Assembly (NCBI RefSeq): GCF_016638705.1 | Contig: NZ_CP067341.1 | Location: 747,501-811,500 of the forward strand | Reading direction: 5' to 3' | From: Lysinibacillus agricola | GTDB lineage: Bacteria > Bacillota > Bacilli > Bacillales_A > Planococcaceae | DNA length: 64,000 bases | Part shown: positions 50,012 through 59,877 of the stretch, one piece after another | Position numbering within the stretch: the stretch's first letter is position 1 | Layout of the letters: the number at the start of each line of letters is the position of its first letter | Translations under genes and position numbers: made by a program | Notes under the pieces: generated by a model | The model's input: only the letters and a program-made list of their open reading frames with translations | Told to the model about the DNA's origin: nothing | The model's database searches: none

Positions 50012-52504
50012 TTGGCAAAAAAACTAGTAACAGTTGTTGTAGTATTTTTCGTTTTGATGCTATCAGTAAATCCAAGTTATGCAAACGCAGCCGTTTTTGA
50101 CAATAAAATAAAAGAAGAAAAGAAAGAAATATCGCCACAAGTAACTCACATACAGCAAACCTATAATTCTAATTCTATTCGTGAGTTTGTAAATGTTTTA
50201 GATGTTAATTTAACTAATACATATACAAAACTTGAAGTCGGTGTTCCGAAACCTATTAACTCACTTCAAACAACGACGAATATGGCAAAGCAAAACACAT
50301 ATGATGGACATCGTGTTGTTGGGGCTGTCAATGCTTCATATTTCTTAGGAAATGGTATGCCCGCCAACTTGTTAGCAGAAAAAAATGAAATTATTAACTA
50401 TGGTATTTTAGGAGATACATTTGAAAGTCCAACACAAAAGCCTGTTGCTTTTGGTCTATCAAAAACAGGGAAAGCGATCGCAGACTATTATTCTACGAAT
50501 CTATCCTTTCAAGTAAATGGTAAAAGTTATCCGATCGATCTTATTAATAGTGAAAGAACGACTGATAAAACAGTATTATACACACCTGATAAACGAACAA
50601 CAGGGTCAAATAATTGGGGTGTAGAAATAGTTGTCTCAAATGCTAGTCAAGATATGAAAGTATTACATTTCGGAGATAGTTTCTCAGGGACGGTTTCAAA
50701 AGTAACGACTTATGGTGCAGAAGGGAATTCAACAATACCATCAGATGGCTTTGTAATTTCGGTGCAAAATAAAGAGCTGGCAGCTGAATTAAGCCAATTA
50801 GGTGCAGGAACAAACATTGACGTGAATCTATCTATTGATGAAAAATGGATGGATGCTCAATTTATTTTAGCGGCAGGACCTATGTTGGTTAAAAATGGTA
50901 AGGTAGACATCTCTATGCCAACGAATTCTGGATTTGCTTCAGCGCGCAGTCCTCGTACTGCGGTGGCAGTAGATGCAACTGGCACAAAAGTGTCTATTGT
51001 TACAGTAGATGGTAGATTAAGTGGTCATAGTAATGGCGCTAGTTTAATAGATTTAGCTTCGTATTTAATCTCAATGGGTGCTTCTTCGGCCATCAACCTT
51101 GATGGAGGCGGCTCTACAGCGATGGTTGCTCGAAATCCAGGCGGCTATTTTGCGAACCTTGTGAACGTCCCTTCAGATGGTGGTGAGCGTCGTGTATCAG
51201 CCATTTTACAGGTTGTCAATACAGCGCCACCAGGAAAAGCAAAATCCATTACATTAAACAATGTGAACCAAGTCATGGTAGGTTCATCCGTTGACATGAA
51301 AGTGGCTAGTGCCTACGACCAGTACCTAAATCCTATGACAATCAACCCGTCAAAAATGAATTGGACAGTTGAAGGTAATATCGGTAAGATGGACGGTGCA
51401 ACCTTTACAGCTACACAAAAAGGGGAAGGCAAAATTATCGGTGAGTATGACGGTGTGCGAACGTCTACAACTGTGAAAGTTGCTGATTTAGCAGAAAAAC
51501 CTATTTTACTAGATAGCTTTGATAATGCTTCATCATGGACAGTGGAAGTTGCAAAAGCAAATGCTTCCATCACAAATGCTAAAGACTATGCTAGACAGGG
51601 AACTGCTAGCTTAAAGTTAAATTATGATTTTACAACATCAGGAACAGACACGAAAGCAGCCTATATGGTAGCTAAAACACCGATTCCTATTAATGGAAAA
51701 CCAAATAACATAGGCGTTTGGGTATTTGGTGATGCTGGAAAGCAATGGCTTCGTGGGGTGCTTGTAGATGGTTCAGGAGCAAAGCAGACAATTGATTTCA
51801 CTAGCCAAAGCGGTATGGACTGGAATGGCTGGAAGTATGTCACAGCGAACATCCCAAATGATGTTACACTACCGTTGAAATTCGAACGATTATACGTTGC
51901 ACAGCCTACAGCCTCTCTCCAAAAGAAAGGACAACTGTATTTCGATCAATTACAGGCTGTGTATAAAGACAACCATGAGGAATTAGCCTATACAGATATG
52001 GCGAAAGGTCATTGGGCTTTTTCAGATATCCAAAGTTTGTATAATAAATCTCTTATTAAAGGGTACTCGAATGGAACATTTAAACCAGAAGCGTCCATTA
52101 CGCGTGCAGAGGCAGCTACCATTATTGCACGGGAGCTCAATTTAACAACAACGAAGGATTCAAGCTTTAAAGATGTCAGTAAGAGCCATTATGCTTACAG
52201 TGCCATTGCGGCAGTGGAGCAAGCTGGTATTATAAAAGGGCAAGAAGCAGGGAAGTTCAATCCTAACGGACAGCTTTCACGTGCAGAAATGGCGGCCATT
52301 TTAACAAGAGCCTACAACTTAACAGGAACAAGTAAAGTATCCTTTACAGATGTTAAATCGACTCACTGGGCGTATAGCGATATTCAAACGCTTGTAGCGA
52401 ATGACTTAGTAGGAGGCTTCCCAGATAATACATTTAGACCAAACACACAAATTACTCGTGCACAATTTGCAAGCTTCTTGAATAGATGCTTAGCATTAAA
52501 ATAA
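50012..52504 (+). CDS. SLH-anchored phosphodiester glycosidase
   Basis: An 830-residue surface protein. Signal peptide about 1-28. Residues about 80-400 are an NAGPA-type phosphodiester glycosidase domain (PF09992): GAVNASYFLGNGMPANLLAE, ARSPRTAVAVDATGTKVSIV, TVDGRL, and INLDGGGSTAMVAR. A Big-like domain (about 405-490), a carbohydrate-binding-like beta-sandwich (about 495-650), and three C-terminal SLH modules (660-830; ITRAEAATII, LSRAEMAAIL, ITRAQFASFL) follow. The family removes GlcNAc from phosphodiester links, so a wall- or teichoic-acid-type substrate is inferred. TTG 50012 (MAKKLVTVVVVFFV) is preferred, as CGGAGTGA lies eight bases upstream; GTG 50003 overlaps that site. Confidence 0.88.
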   Translation: MAKKLVTVVVVFFVLMLSVNPSYANAAVFDNKIKEEKKEISPQVTHIQQTYNSNSIREFVNVLDVNLTNTYTKLEVGVPKPINSLQTTTNMAKQNTYDGHRVVGAVNASYFLGNGMPANLLAEKNEIINYGILGDTFESPTQKPVAFGLSKTGKAIADYYSTNLSFQVNGKSYPIDLINSERTTDKTVLYTPDKRTTGSNNWGVEIVVSNASQDMKVLHFGDSFSGTVSKVTTYGAEGNSTIPSDGFVISVQNKELAAELSQLGAGTNIDVNLSIDEKWMDAQFILAAGPMLVKNGKVDISMPTNSGFASARSPRTAVAVDATGTKVSIVTVDGRLSGHSNGASLIDLASYLISMGASSAINLDGGGSTAMVARNPGGYFANLVNVPSDGGERRVSAILQVVNTAPPGKAKSITLNNVNQVMVGSSVDMKVASAYDQYLNPMTINPSKMNWTVEGNIGKMDGATFTATQKGEGKIIGEYDGVRTSTTVKVADLAEKPILLDSFDNASSWTVEVAKANASITNAKDYARQGTASLKLNYDFTTSGTDTKAAYMVAKTPIPINGKPNNIGVWVFGDAGKQWLRGVLVDGSGAKQTIDFTSQSGMDWNGWKYVTANIPNDVTLPLKFERLYVAQPTASLQKKGQLYFDQLQAVYKDNHEELAYTDMAKGHWAFSDIQSLYNKSLIKGYSNGTFKPEASITRAEAATIIARELNLTTTKDSSFKDVSKSHYAYSAIAAVEQAGIIKGQEAGKFNPNGQLSRAEMAAILTRAYNLTGTSKVSFTDVKSTHWAYSDIQTLVANDLVGGFPDNTFRPNTQITRAQFASFLNRCLALK

Positions 52505-52514
52505 TAAAAGCACA

Positions 52515-52558
52515 CATGACAAAACCCTGTAGGATTTGAACTACAGGGTTTTGTCATG
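52515..52558 (+). terminator. Long perfect-stem terminator after the SLH glycosidase
   Basis: CATGACAAAACCCTGTAG (52515-52532) pairs perfectly with its complement at 52541-52558 (18-base arms, 8-base loop). The T-run lies inside the right arm. Confidence 0.88.
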
Positions 52559-52599
52559 TTTTGATAATTCTAGCATTTTTATGTCTTTGGCAGATGGAT

Positions 52600-52779
52600 G
52601 TCGATAAAATTCAGAAGTTGGGTGATAAATCGTGAAAGTTAGTCGATAAAAATTAAAAGTTAGGTGATAAAACGTGAAAGTTAGTCGATAAAATTCAAAA
52701 GTTAGTCGATAAAACGTAAAAGTGTTCCGATAAAACTCAAAAGTTGCTGACGCCCTCAGTCGGAGCGGAAATCAACCCC
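52600..52779 (+). repeat. CGATAAAA tandem array, locus 2, with element right end
   Basis: About seven units of 20-23 bases alternating GTCGATAAAATTCAAAAGTT and GTGATAAAACGTGAAAGTT. The upstream flank (CTTTGG...GGATGTCGATAAAATTC) matches the array at 12707. From 52747 it passes into CTCAGTCGGAGCGGAAATCA, the right end of the composite element. No hairpin module lies between. Confidence 0.75.
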
Positions 52780-52842
52780 TCCTTTTGCCGAAAAGTCATA
52801 CTTTATTTAATATGTCTCTTATTCGTTTTATAATCACTAATA

Positions 52843-52924
52843 AAAAAGTCCGCGTAGATTTCTGTGAGAAGAGCAAACCGTTGCTGCTCTTTTCTTGCTC
52901 ACAGAAATTGAAGCGGATTTTTAT
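52843..52924. terminator. Long hairpin between converging genes
   Basis: A three-part stem: AAGTCCGC with GCGGATTT, ATTTCTGTGAG with CTCACAGAAAT, and AAGAGCA with TGCTCTT, separated by small internal loops. It is A/T-rich at both ends, so it may terminate transcripts from both sides. It lies just after the stop of the minus-strand gene at 52956. Confidence 0.7.
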
Positions 52925-52955
52925 TATACGTCGTATGCTAACTAGCAATACTTAT

Positions 52956-54209
52956 TTAAAAAATAATATATTTAATATAGTGTTTCCAATCTAATTTCTT
53001 GAAATGTTGCCATTGGATTTTCTCGACAGGCATTGTACGGAAGGAATAGGCAGAAAGATTACGTTTTTTATCGGATAGCATAGGTGTTCCTTCATTTAAA
53101 TTGTCAGTAAAAATAGCTGACTGTGCAGTTTTAAAATCAATATGAATATCCTTTAGCTCAATTTTCCCATCCTGTCCAATAATGTATATTTTTTTACCTT
53201 TCTTTTTAGCAGCATGCACCCACGATTTATCTACTTTATAAGAATCAGATGCTTCGTTGACAATAATGGAGGCTTTGCCAGTTGTCGAAAATGGAATGTC
53301 CTCTAATTCATCCCCTTGTTGCAACGCTACTTCATAATTTGTTGGTTGAGGTAAAGCTGCTGATTTTGCAAGTTCATTTCCCCAAATAGAATCATCGGTA
53401 GTAGCAATCATTTGTTTTTCTAGGACAATGCCAGATAAGGAATCTTTCAAATGATTTACTTTAAAATCAACGGTTTGTCCTGCCGACACTTTTTGCCATT
53501 CATCCTCTGATAAATAGGCAAGCATTGTTTTTTCAGTAGAATAGATTTCAAATGTAACTGTCCCAGCTTCCTCTTTAATGGATGCAATAATGCCGTCCAC
53601 TGGGCTAATCAAACCTTGGCGAGACTGTATTTGTTCAATTTGCGCATCCATTAGCGCAATTTGACGATTTGCCTCGGCAATATGTCCATTCAAAATGGCC
53701 ACTGCTGTCGATGCTGAATTTTGCTGTGCTAGCTCCAATTTTAGTGTGACAGATAATTTTTCGTTTATTTGGTCCGTATTGATGGAACTTTTCGGGTCTG
53801 TATCATCATAATCATTCTCGATTTGAGAGAGCGCATCTTCTAAATCACTTAGTTCATTTTCATAGGCAGTACGTTCTGCCTCAAGCTTTGTTAACTCATC
53901 ATCAACTTCTTCTGTTTTATAGGTAGCAAGTAAATCATTTAGCGTTACTTCTTGGCCACGCTTTACATTCACTGTTGATAAGCTTGTCGCATCGGCTGTG
54001 ATCGTGTATGTTTCAGCTGGTGCAACAATCGTTTCCTTATTGACACGCTCTGTATTTGTACCTATATAGGCTTTTTGAAATTCATCGATAAAGTAGGATC
54101 GTGAAATTTTGCTATCGTCTTTAAAGACAAAATAAGCATTTACGCTGACTAATAGCATTGTCAACACGATGGCCAAGCTTGTCCAAGGTTTTGATTTGAA
54201 AAATGCCAT
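52956..54209 (-). CDS. HlyD-like membrane fusion protein (YknX-like)
   Basis: A 417-residue adaptor: N-terminal anchor (about 10-28, SLAIVLTMLLVSVNAYFVF), lipoyl-like half (TITADATSLSTVNVKRGQEV), a coiled coil (about 95-210) in which Glu/Gln/Leu heptads are evident, second lipoyl half (QGLISPVDGIIASIKEEAG) and a beta-barrel region. In B. subtilis the YknW/YknX pair works with the YknY/YknZ ABC transporter. Here no ABC ATPase or permease follows. The ATG overlaps the stop of the gene at 54209 by one base (TAATG). Confidence in the family is high; the YknX equivalence is inferred. Confidence 0.8.
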   Translation of the reverse strand: MAFFKSKPWTSLAIVLTMLLVSVNAYFVFKDDSKISRSYFIDEFQKAYIGTNTERVNKETIVAPAETYTITADATSLSTVNVKRGQEVTLNDLLATYKTEEVDDELTKLEAERTAYENELSDLEDALSQIENDYDDTDPKSSINTDQINEKLSVTLKLELAQQNSASTAVAILNGHIAEANRQIALMDAQIEQIQSRQGLISPVDGIIASIKEEAGTVTFEIYSTEKTMLAYLSEDEWQKVSAGQTVDFKVNHLKDSLSGIVLEKQMIATTDDSIWGNELAKSAALPQPTNYEVALQQGDELEDIPFSTTGKASIIVNEASDSYKVDKSWVHAAKKKGKKIYIIGQDGKIELKDIHIDFKTAQSAIFTDNLNEGTPMLSDKKRNLSAYSFRTMPVEKIQWQHFKKLDWKHYIKYIIF

Positions 54210-54886
54210 TATCCTAACCCCCTAGTAATCCACTCTTTAATTGGTAAAACACTGATCATACCAACAAATAAGGCCATAAATAATTGTATGCCAATAATTT
54301 TTACTACTAATATTTTTCTACTCGCCTCTTCATCCCATTTAGAGAGGAATGTGAACTGTACAACAATTGTTAGCATAGTTGCCACTGTTATTTGATTGAT
54401 CGTGAATAAGACGTAATCGGTATTCATCACCTGCAGTGCAAGGGGCGCTAAAGAAAAGAATGAAAAGAGTGTTGTATAGCCAGTTGCATAGAAAACAGCA
54501 AATAATATTGTTTTTTCGATTAATAAAAATGTGACAACATATAATTGGACTTTTTTAATCCATGTATAAGGAATGTCCGTTAAAAGATGTAAAAGGTAGG
54601 TAACACCGTAATAATGGAAGCAAAAATAGACAATAGCCCACAAAATGGCACCAAGCATCGAAAGTAAACGAGCTACGTAGTATTCATTATGTAAATCCAT
54701 TGCGAACAATGTCGTTAAATTTTCAGTACCCATCCCCCAAAACTCACGTGCAGTGAATAACAGAATGAATAAGATGAAAACCGTCAACGAACGTTTTTTG
54801 TATCCGATAATCTCACCTTCTTCTACAATTTTAGTAAAGTAGGTAGGATTTTTTAAGCTATGCCAAAATTTATAATGGTAAAACAT
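54209..54886 (-). CDS. Membrane protein, Yip1-like (YknW-like)
   Basis: A 225-residue protein with about five transmembrane helices (roughly 32-50, 75-100, 118-145, 150-170 and 195-218), consistent with the Yip1 domain of YknW. The start is ATG 54886 with AAAGGAAG upstream; the longer in-frame start would add a 32-residue extension with no ribosome site. Its stop overlaps the next gene (TAATG), so the two are co-translated. Family assignment rests on topology and on the HlyD-like neighbour, not a diagnostic motif. Confidence 0.55.
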   Translation of the reverse strand: MFYHYKFWHSLKNPTYFTKIVEEGEIIGYKKRSLTVFILFILLFTAREFWGMGTENLTTLFAMDLHNEYYVARLLSMLGAILWAIVYFCFHYYGVTYLLHLLTDIPYTWIKKVQLYVVTFLLIEKTILFAVFYATGYTTLFSFFSLAPLALQVMNTDYVLFTINQITVATMLTIVVQFTFLSKWDEEASRKILVVKIIGIQLFMALFVGMISVLPIKEWITRGLG

Positions 54887-55240
54887 ATACAGCTTCCTTT
54901 CTTCCAAAATAGTAAATATCAAAGTTGTAGTATACACCTTGTTAAACGATATTGACATATAAAAATAGCTGTTTTTTTCCAATAATTCCGTGAAAAAAAC
55001 ATTTTAAAGTACATGTCGATTGATGAAAAACATCCTATAAAACTATTGTATAGTATAATTGAAATAACTTCCTGTTTTTCTAGCTAGTTATTTTGAAAAA
55101 TTACTTTTGATGTGCTTAATTTTGTAAATGTATTAGTATGGCTTGAAATCACATGAATTACACCGATACAAAAGTAATGAATCGAAATGAAAATGAACAC
55201 AATCATTTTCCTATACATAAAAAATGAAAGGGTGGTTCGA

Positions 55241-58200
55241 TTGAATCGAAAATTGACGGCGGGAGTCATAACGAGTCTATTACTAGCACCTACGGCTATA
55301 GCGAATGCACAGGAAAATGATGCACAATCTCGCGTATCAACTCAAACAGAGCAGGTTGCCAACGTTAACGGGGTAGCTGCCGCAACGACAAGAGAACAAA
55401 TGATAGCGCAATTTGCGAAGCTTTCTGAGAATTCGACAGCAGATGAAATGGTTATTGCAAAGGGTGATGTAGCAATCCTAAGTAAGACAGATTTTACTAA
55501 CGAGGAGATTGCATTTATTCAAGCGAAGTATGACTATGTTGTCGAGCAACGTAATTTAATAAGCGAACTAACAAAAATCGGGAAAAGTATTAGTGCGGTA
55601 ACCTATACAAATAAGACATTTATAGATGATGTCGCAGCTGTTGGAAAAACCTATGAAACATTTTTAGGTTCATATCTAGATGTCCAAAAAGAATTCGAAA
55701 CAGCTGTCAACTTAGCACTTAAAAATGGAGCTAGTAATATTGCTTCAACTATTCGTGGCACATCTTTACAATATGGCTATGATGAAGCTGCACGCAATGC
55801 CTACTTTAAAGCAAAGGGAGCAGATATTGCGAAGCTGCTTAAATTAGAGGAAGATGCAGGTGCGGCATCTACAGCCACTGTCAAACTAGATGCTTTCGTA
55901 GATATATTAAAGCAAAATCCAAATGACTATGCAGCCATTTCAGCAGCGTTGGAAAATGTTACGACAGCTTATAATGCACTAACAGCGGATCAAAAGAAAG
56001 TGGTCGTAGCCTATAATCCAAATAATGATTCTGAAACACCCTATAAAAAGTATACTGATGCATTAACAAATATGTCTTCGGTTAATAAAGTGGCGCTGAG
56101 TATAACACAGTTAAAGGCAAAGCAGCCAGCAGACTTTACTTCGGCAACGAATTTCATCAGTGCAGTGACGGCTATTGAAACAGCTTATACTAAACTGGGT
56201 GTAGATTCACAGAAATTAGTGACGAATTATCAAGATTTACAGCCTTTTAAAGAGGCTGCAGATATTTCTAAACAAATTACAGCTCTGCGCATTTCAAGTG
56301 ATGATTCCTATCGTACTGCGGTAGATACATTAAAAGCCTCTTACGATAATTTATCTATTAATAAAGGGTATGTAAAGAATGGAGCGGATCTTGAAATAGC
56401 CGCCGCTAATATTGCTTCTGCAAGAGAAATTGAAGGGCTTATTACTAAAATTAAAGGTGAAACAGACAAAGTGGCGGCCATTAATGCTGCACGTGCTGCA
56501 TATAATACACCACCTGCCTCAAATGGATCAACGATTAATGCGGCAAATGTGAAAAAAATCGTCAATAATCTAGCAGAGCTAACAAATTGGGAAAAGATTT
56601 ATAGTGCTTCCTTAAGTGTGGATAAATTAATCGACAGCTTAGACCCTAAATCTTCTACTTTTGAAAGTAAAACACTTGCTGCCCAGGCTGCCTTTGACAA
56701 GCTTGGAGAGAGTGAAAAGGCATTAGTGCAAAAAAAAGATAAATTAGATTTATTTTTCCAATATGCTGATTTATCGAAAAAAGTAAATGCACTAAATTCA
56801 TCTATGAAGGATTACAAAGCACAAATAGTGGAATTACAAACTAAAGTTACTGAGTTAGATGCTGGGAGTAGTAGCGATGCAACAGCGCTAAAAGAAATTA
56901 AAAACAAGCTTGAGACAAAATTGTCGCAACTTGCAGATGAAGAAACAGCAGTAGAAGCTGTTAGGAATCAAATTGATAATTTAAGTAAGTCTAATAATCT
57001 AGTGGTTGATATGCTAAAAGCACGCTCCGACTATAATGCGCTTCCAGCAGCTGCTAAAAAACATGTGACAAATATCAAAATCCTAACAGATTTAGAGAAA
57101 TCACATAGGGCTGTCATCAATGTTATTGATCAATTTGAAAAGTTAGATCCAGCATCTAAAAATTATATTTCAAAAGCGAAATCTGCTTATACAGCTTACG
57201 CAAAACTTGACGAGACAAATCGAGAGTATGTCAGAAATTATAAAGAGTTAAATGATGTGGTCGCTGTAACAGAAGTGATTGTGCAAATAAATGCCTTAAA
57301 TCCATCCCAAAAGACATACAAAGACAATGTAGCGAAAGCAAATGAAGCGTTTAATACATTAGCTAAATCCCTTCAAGAGAAGGTCGTCAATGCTGGAGAA
57401 TTAAAAAAAGCACAGGGTTATATCGATACAGCTAAGGCATTTGATGATCGTGTCTTAGCATTAGCGAATGAACACCCAGATACTTTTGTGGCGAAGGTAG
57501 CTGCATTATCTGTAGAGTACAAAACAATGGATAAAAATGCGAAGAAACTAGTGGAGCAGGCAAAAACCTTAACCAATTACGAAAAAAATAATAAAGCGGT
57601 TGTCAAGGTTATTCAAATGATCGATGCCTTAAATCCAACAAGTAAGGATTATACAAAAAAAGTACTTGCTGCACGTAAAGCCTATAATGCACTAGATGAA
57701 GTATCGCAAAAACGTGTGACGAACTATGCGAATCTAACTGCAGTAGAAGATGTGGCTTCATTGATTGGCCTAATTTCATCATTAAAGCCATCAAGCAAGA
57801 CATTCTACCAAGATATGAAAACAGCACGTGAGATGTATGATGCACTACCTCCAGAGAAGCAACAAGTGATCATTAATTACGATGCGCTTGTAGCGGCAGA
57901 AAATGAGCAGGGAGTAGCACATAAGGTTGTTGAGCTTATTGATTTAACTAAAGAACAGGGTGCAGACTATTTAACGAAGCTTATGAATGCACGTGTTGCG
58001 TATGATGAGCTAACTGCTAATCAAAAGAAATTAGTGACAAATATTAAAGATTTGACAGCACGTGAAAAAGCGGTAAAACCTATTTTAAATGTGATGGTGC
58101 AAATTAATAATTTGGATCCAGAATCAAATAATTTTGTCAGCAAGGTCAATTCTGCGCGTAAGGCGTATGATAATTTAAATAAAGATCAGAAAAAATATGT

Positions 58201-59212
58201 CAATAATTTTGATATTCTACAAACCTATGAGCCCGTTTCAAAGGTGATTGAATTAATTAGTAAACTGAAATCTTCAAGTAGTACATACCTTGAGGATACA
58301 ACTCGTGCACGTTCGCTTTATGATGCGCTACCAGCAGATATGAAGCAATATGTAACAAACTATTACTTATTACAAGCAGCAGAAACAAGCATTTTAGGTG
58401 CCGGTAATGTTATGCAGATGATTAATGATTTACCGTCTGTAGATCCGAAGCAGTATGTGAAACGTATCCAGGAAATTCGTGCGGCTTACAACGCTTTACC
58501 AAAGGATCAACAAAGAGCCGTACAAAATTACAAAGTGTTACAAGATCAAGAGAAGCTTCTGAAGCCTGTCATTAGTGTTGTAGAGGATATAGATAGACTA
58601 CTTACTGCCAAAGACATGAATAGTCAATATCAAAAGATCTTAAAAGCCTATGATAAGCTAAATGCCGAACAAAGACGATACGTCTATAATGACGACCTAT
58701 TATTATCATTAGATAACGTAATAAAAGTATATAAGAACATTGCTAGTTTAAATCCAAAGGACAAATTTTACTTTGGTATGGTTGAAGCAGTTCGAAAAGA
58801 GTACGATAGCTTAAATACGACAGATAAGCAAAGGATTACTAATTATTCGATCTTGTTAGAAGCGGAGAAAAGTATGGCCGATGTAAAGAAAGTCGTTGAA
58901 TTAATTGCTGGTCTCTCTCCAACCTCTTCAACATATATAGAAGATGTAGCGAATGCAGTCGCAGCTTATAAAGCTTTAGATTCAAAACTAAGAGGGCAAG
59001 TCATCAATGAGGATGTATTAAAGAAAGCTGAAAAGGATGTACAGGCTGTCCTAAAAGTAGTTGAAGCTATCGCTGTTATTGATCCAGACAACTCGTCATT
59101 TGAGAAAAAGGTGTTAGCTGCTCAAAAACTTTATAGCTCACTTACGCTAGAGCAGCAGGATTTAGTATATAACTACCGCATTCTAGAAGAATATCTAAAA
59201 ATGCTTGAATAG
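55241..59212 (+). CDS. Giant secreted protein of tandem ~52-residue helical repeats
   Basis: A 1323-residue secreted protein not assigned to a known family. The TTG start at 55241 follows AAAGGGTGG and gives a signal peptide (MNRKLTAGVITSLLLAPTAIANA). Residues about 25-450 are helical. From about 459 to the end about 14 copies of a ~52-residue repeat are clear: hydrophobic start (V.ELI..L.P.S..Y), then V..AR.AY..L, then a (V)(T/N)NY..L...E end. Examples start at VIQMIDALNPTSKDYTKKVL, VIELISKLKSSSSTYLEDTT and VVELIAGLSPTSSTYIEDVA. A coiled insert (about 525-580) breaks the array. No SLH, LPXTG or lipobox was seen. The upstream 54887-55240 holds only a TATAAT near 55054 with no good -35. Confidence 0.8.
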   Translation: MNRKLTAGVITSLLLAPTAIANAQENDAQSRVSTQTEQVANVNGVAAATTREQMIAQFAKLSENSTADEMVIAKGDVAILSKTDFTNEEIAFIQAKYDYVVEQRNLISELTKIGKSISAVTYTNKTFIDDVAAVGKTYETFLGSYLDVQKEFETAVNLALKNGASNIASTIRGTSLQYGYDEAARNAYFKAKGADIAKLLKLEEDAGAASTATVKLDAFVDILKQNPNDYAAISAALENVTTAYNALTADQKKVVVAYNPNNDSETPYKKYTDALTNMSSVNKVALSITQLKAKQPADFTSATNFISAVTAIETAYTKLGVDSQKLVTNYQDLQPFKEAADISKQITALRISSDDSYRTAVDTLKASYDNLSINKGYVKNGADLEIAAANIASAREIEGLITKIKGETDKVAAINAARAAYNTPPASNGSTINAANVKKIVNNLAELTNWEKIYSASLSVDKLIDSLDPKSSTFESKTLAAQAAFDKLGESEKALVQKKDKLDLFFQYADLSKKVNALNSSMKDYKAQIVELQTKVTELDAGSSSDATALKEIKNKLETKLSQLADEETAVEAVRNQIDNLSKSNNLVVDMLKARSDYNALPAAAKKHVTNIKILTDLEKSHRAVINVIDQFEKLDPASKNYISKAKSAYTAYAKLDETNREYVRNYKELNDVVAVTEVIVQINALNPSQKTYKDNVAKANEAFNTLAKSLQEKVVNAGELKKAQGYIDTAKAFDDRVLALANEHPDTFVAKVAALSVEYKTMDKNAKKLVEQAKTLTNYEKNNKAVVKVIQMIDALNPTSKDYTKKVLAARKAYNALDEVSQKRVTNYANLTAVEDVASLIGLISSLKPSSKTFYQDMKTAREMYDALPPEKQQVIINYDALVAAENEQGVAHKVVELIDLTKEQGADYLTKLMNARVAYDELTANQKKLVTNIKDLTAREKAVKPILNVMVQINNLDPESNNFVSKVNSARKAYDNLNKDQKKYVNNFDILQTYEPVSKVIELISKLKSSSSTYLEDTTRARSLYDALPADMKQYVTNYYLLQAAETSILGAGNVMQMINDLPSVDPKQYVKRIQEIRAAYNALPKDQQRAVQNYKVLQDQEKLLKPVISVVEDIDRLLTAKDMNSQYQKILKAYDKLNAEQRRYVYNDDLLLSLDNVIKVYKNIASLNPKDKFYFGMVEAVRKEYDSLNTTDKQRITNYSILLEAEKSMADVKKVVELIAGLSPTSSTYIEDVANAVAAYKALDSKLRGQVINEDVLKKAEKDVQAVLKVVEAIAVIDPDNSSFEKKVLAAQKLYSSLTLEQQDLVYNYRILEEYLKMLE

Positions 59213-59223
59213 TATTAGAAAGG

Positions 59224-59262
59224 AGGAGTTTTCCCAACGTGTATTATGGGAAAACTCCTTCT
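59224..59262 (+). terminator. Terminator of the repeat-protein gene
   Basis: AGGAGTTTTCCCA pairs with TGGGAAAACTCCT (13-base arms), followed by TCTAT. Confidence 0.85.
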
Positions 59263-59310
59263 ATCACTATAAAAAAATTTTTATCTCGCATAAACTGGTA
59301 GTAATTTATC

Positions 59311-59645
59311 TGTAGCGAAAGCGAAGCGACAGCAACAAATGTTTTTCTGTAGCGAAAGCGAAGCGGCAGCTACAAATGCTTTTCTGTGCGAAAGCGAAGC
59401 GGCAGCAACAAATGTTTTTCTATAGCGATAGCGACAAATGTTTTTCTGTGAGAAAGCGAAGCGGCAGCAACAAATGTTTTTCTGTAGAAAGCGAAGCGGC
59501 AGCGACAAATGTTTTTCTGTGAGAAAGCGAAGCGACAGCAACAAATTTTTCTGTGAGAAAGCGAAGCGGCAGCAACAAATGTTTTTCTGTAGCGAAAGCG
59601 AAGCGGCAGCAACAAATGTTTTTCTGTGCGAAAGCGAAGCGGCAG
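59311..59645 (+). repeat. Array of ten ~36-base GCGAAAGCGAAGCG units
   Basis: Ten tandem units of 34-38 bases, core GCGAAAGCGAAGCGGCAGCA followed by ACAAATGTTTTTCTGT, with small changes and one truncated unit near 59426. Downstream, 59650-59720 resembles a decayed copy of the element hairpin module (TTTTCATAGGATGTGAAGG ... TTCCTCTATTC), inverted. Open frames on both strands are products of the repeat. The rest of 59721-59877 has a weak hairpin near 59730 and no gene. Confidence 0.85.
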
Positions 59646-59877
59646 GATGTTAATCACACAAGCGTTTTCATAGGATGTGAAGGTTTAAGCTTGTATTCCT
59701 CTATTCATTTTTGGGGATGAGGAAACCCCCACTGATTGAGGTTTCACTATATAAATTTATAGCCTGTGAAATTTCCAAAATAGTGAAACTTTATCAATCA
59801 AGAAATCGTATGTAATAGAGAGTTTTACTACACCGTTTGATGGATTTATTTAAACAATTTAAATATAGGAGGTAGCC

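Noticed and set aside
52785..52994. 69-codon plus-strand ORF
   Set aside because: It runs through the long hairpin at 52843-52924 and into the end of the minus-strand gene; no ribosome site.
59281..59657. ORFs rich in CCRFAFSQKN or KRQQQMFF
   Set aside because: Translations of the GCGAAAGCGAAGCG array in different frames.
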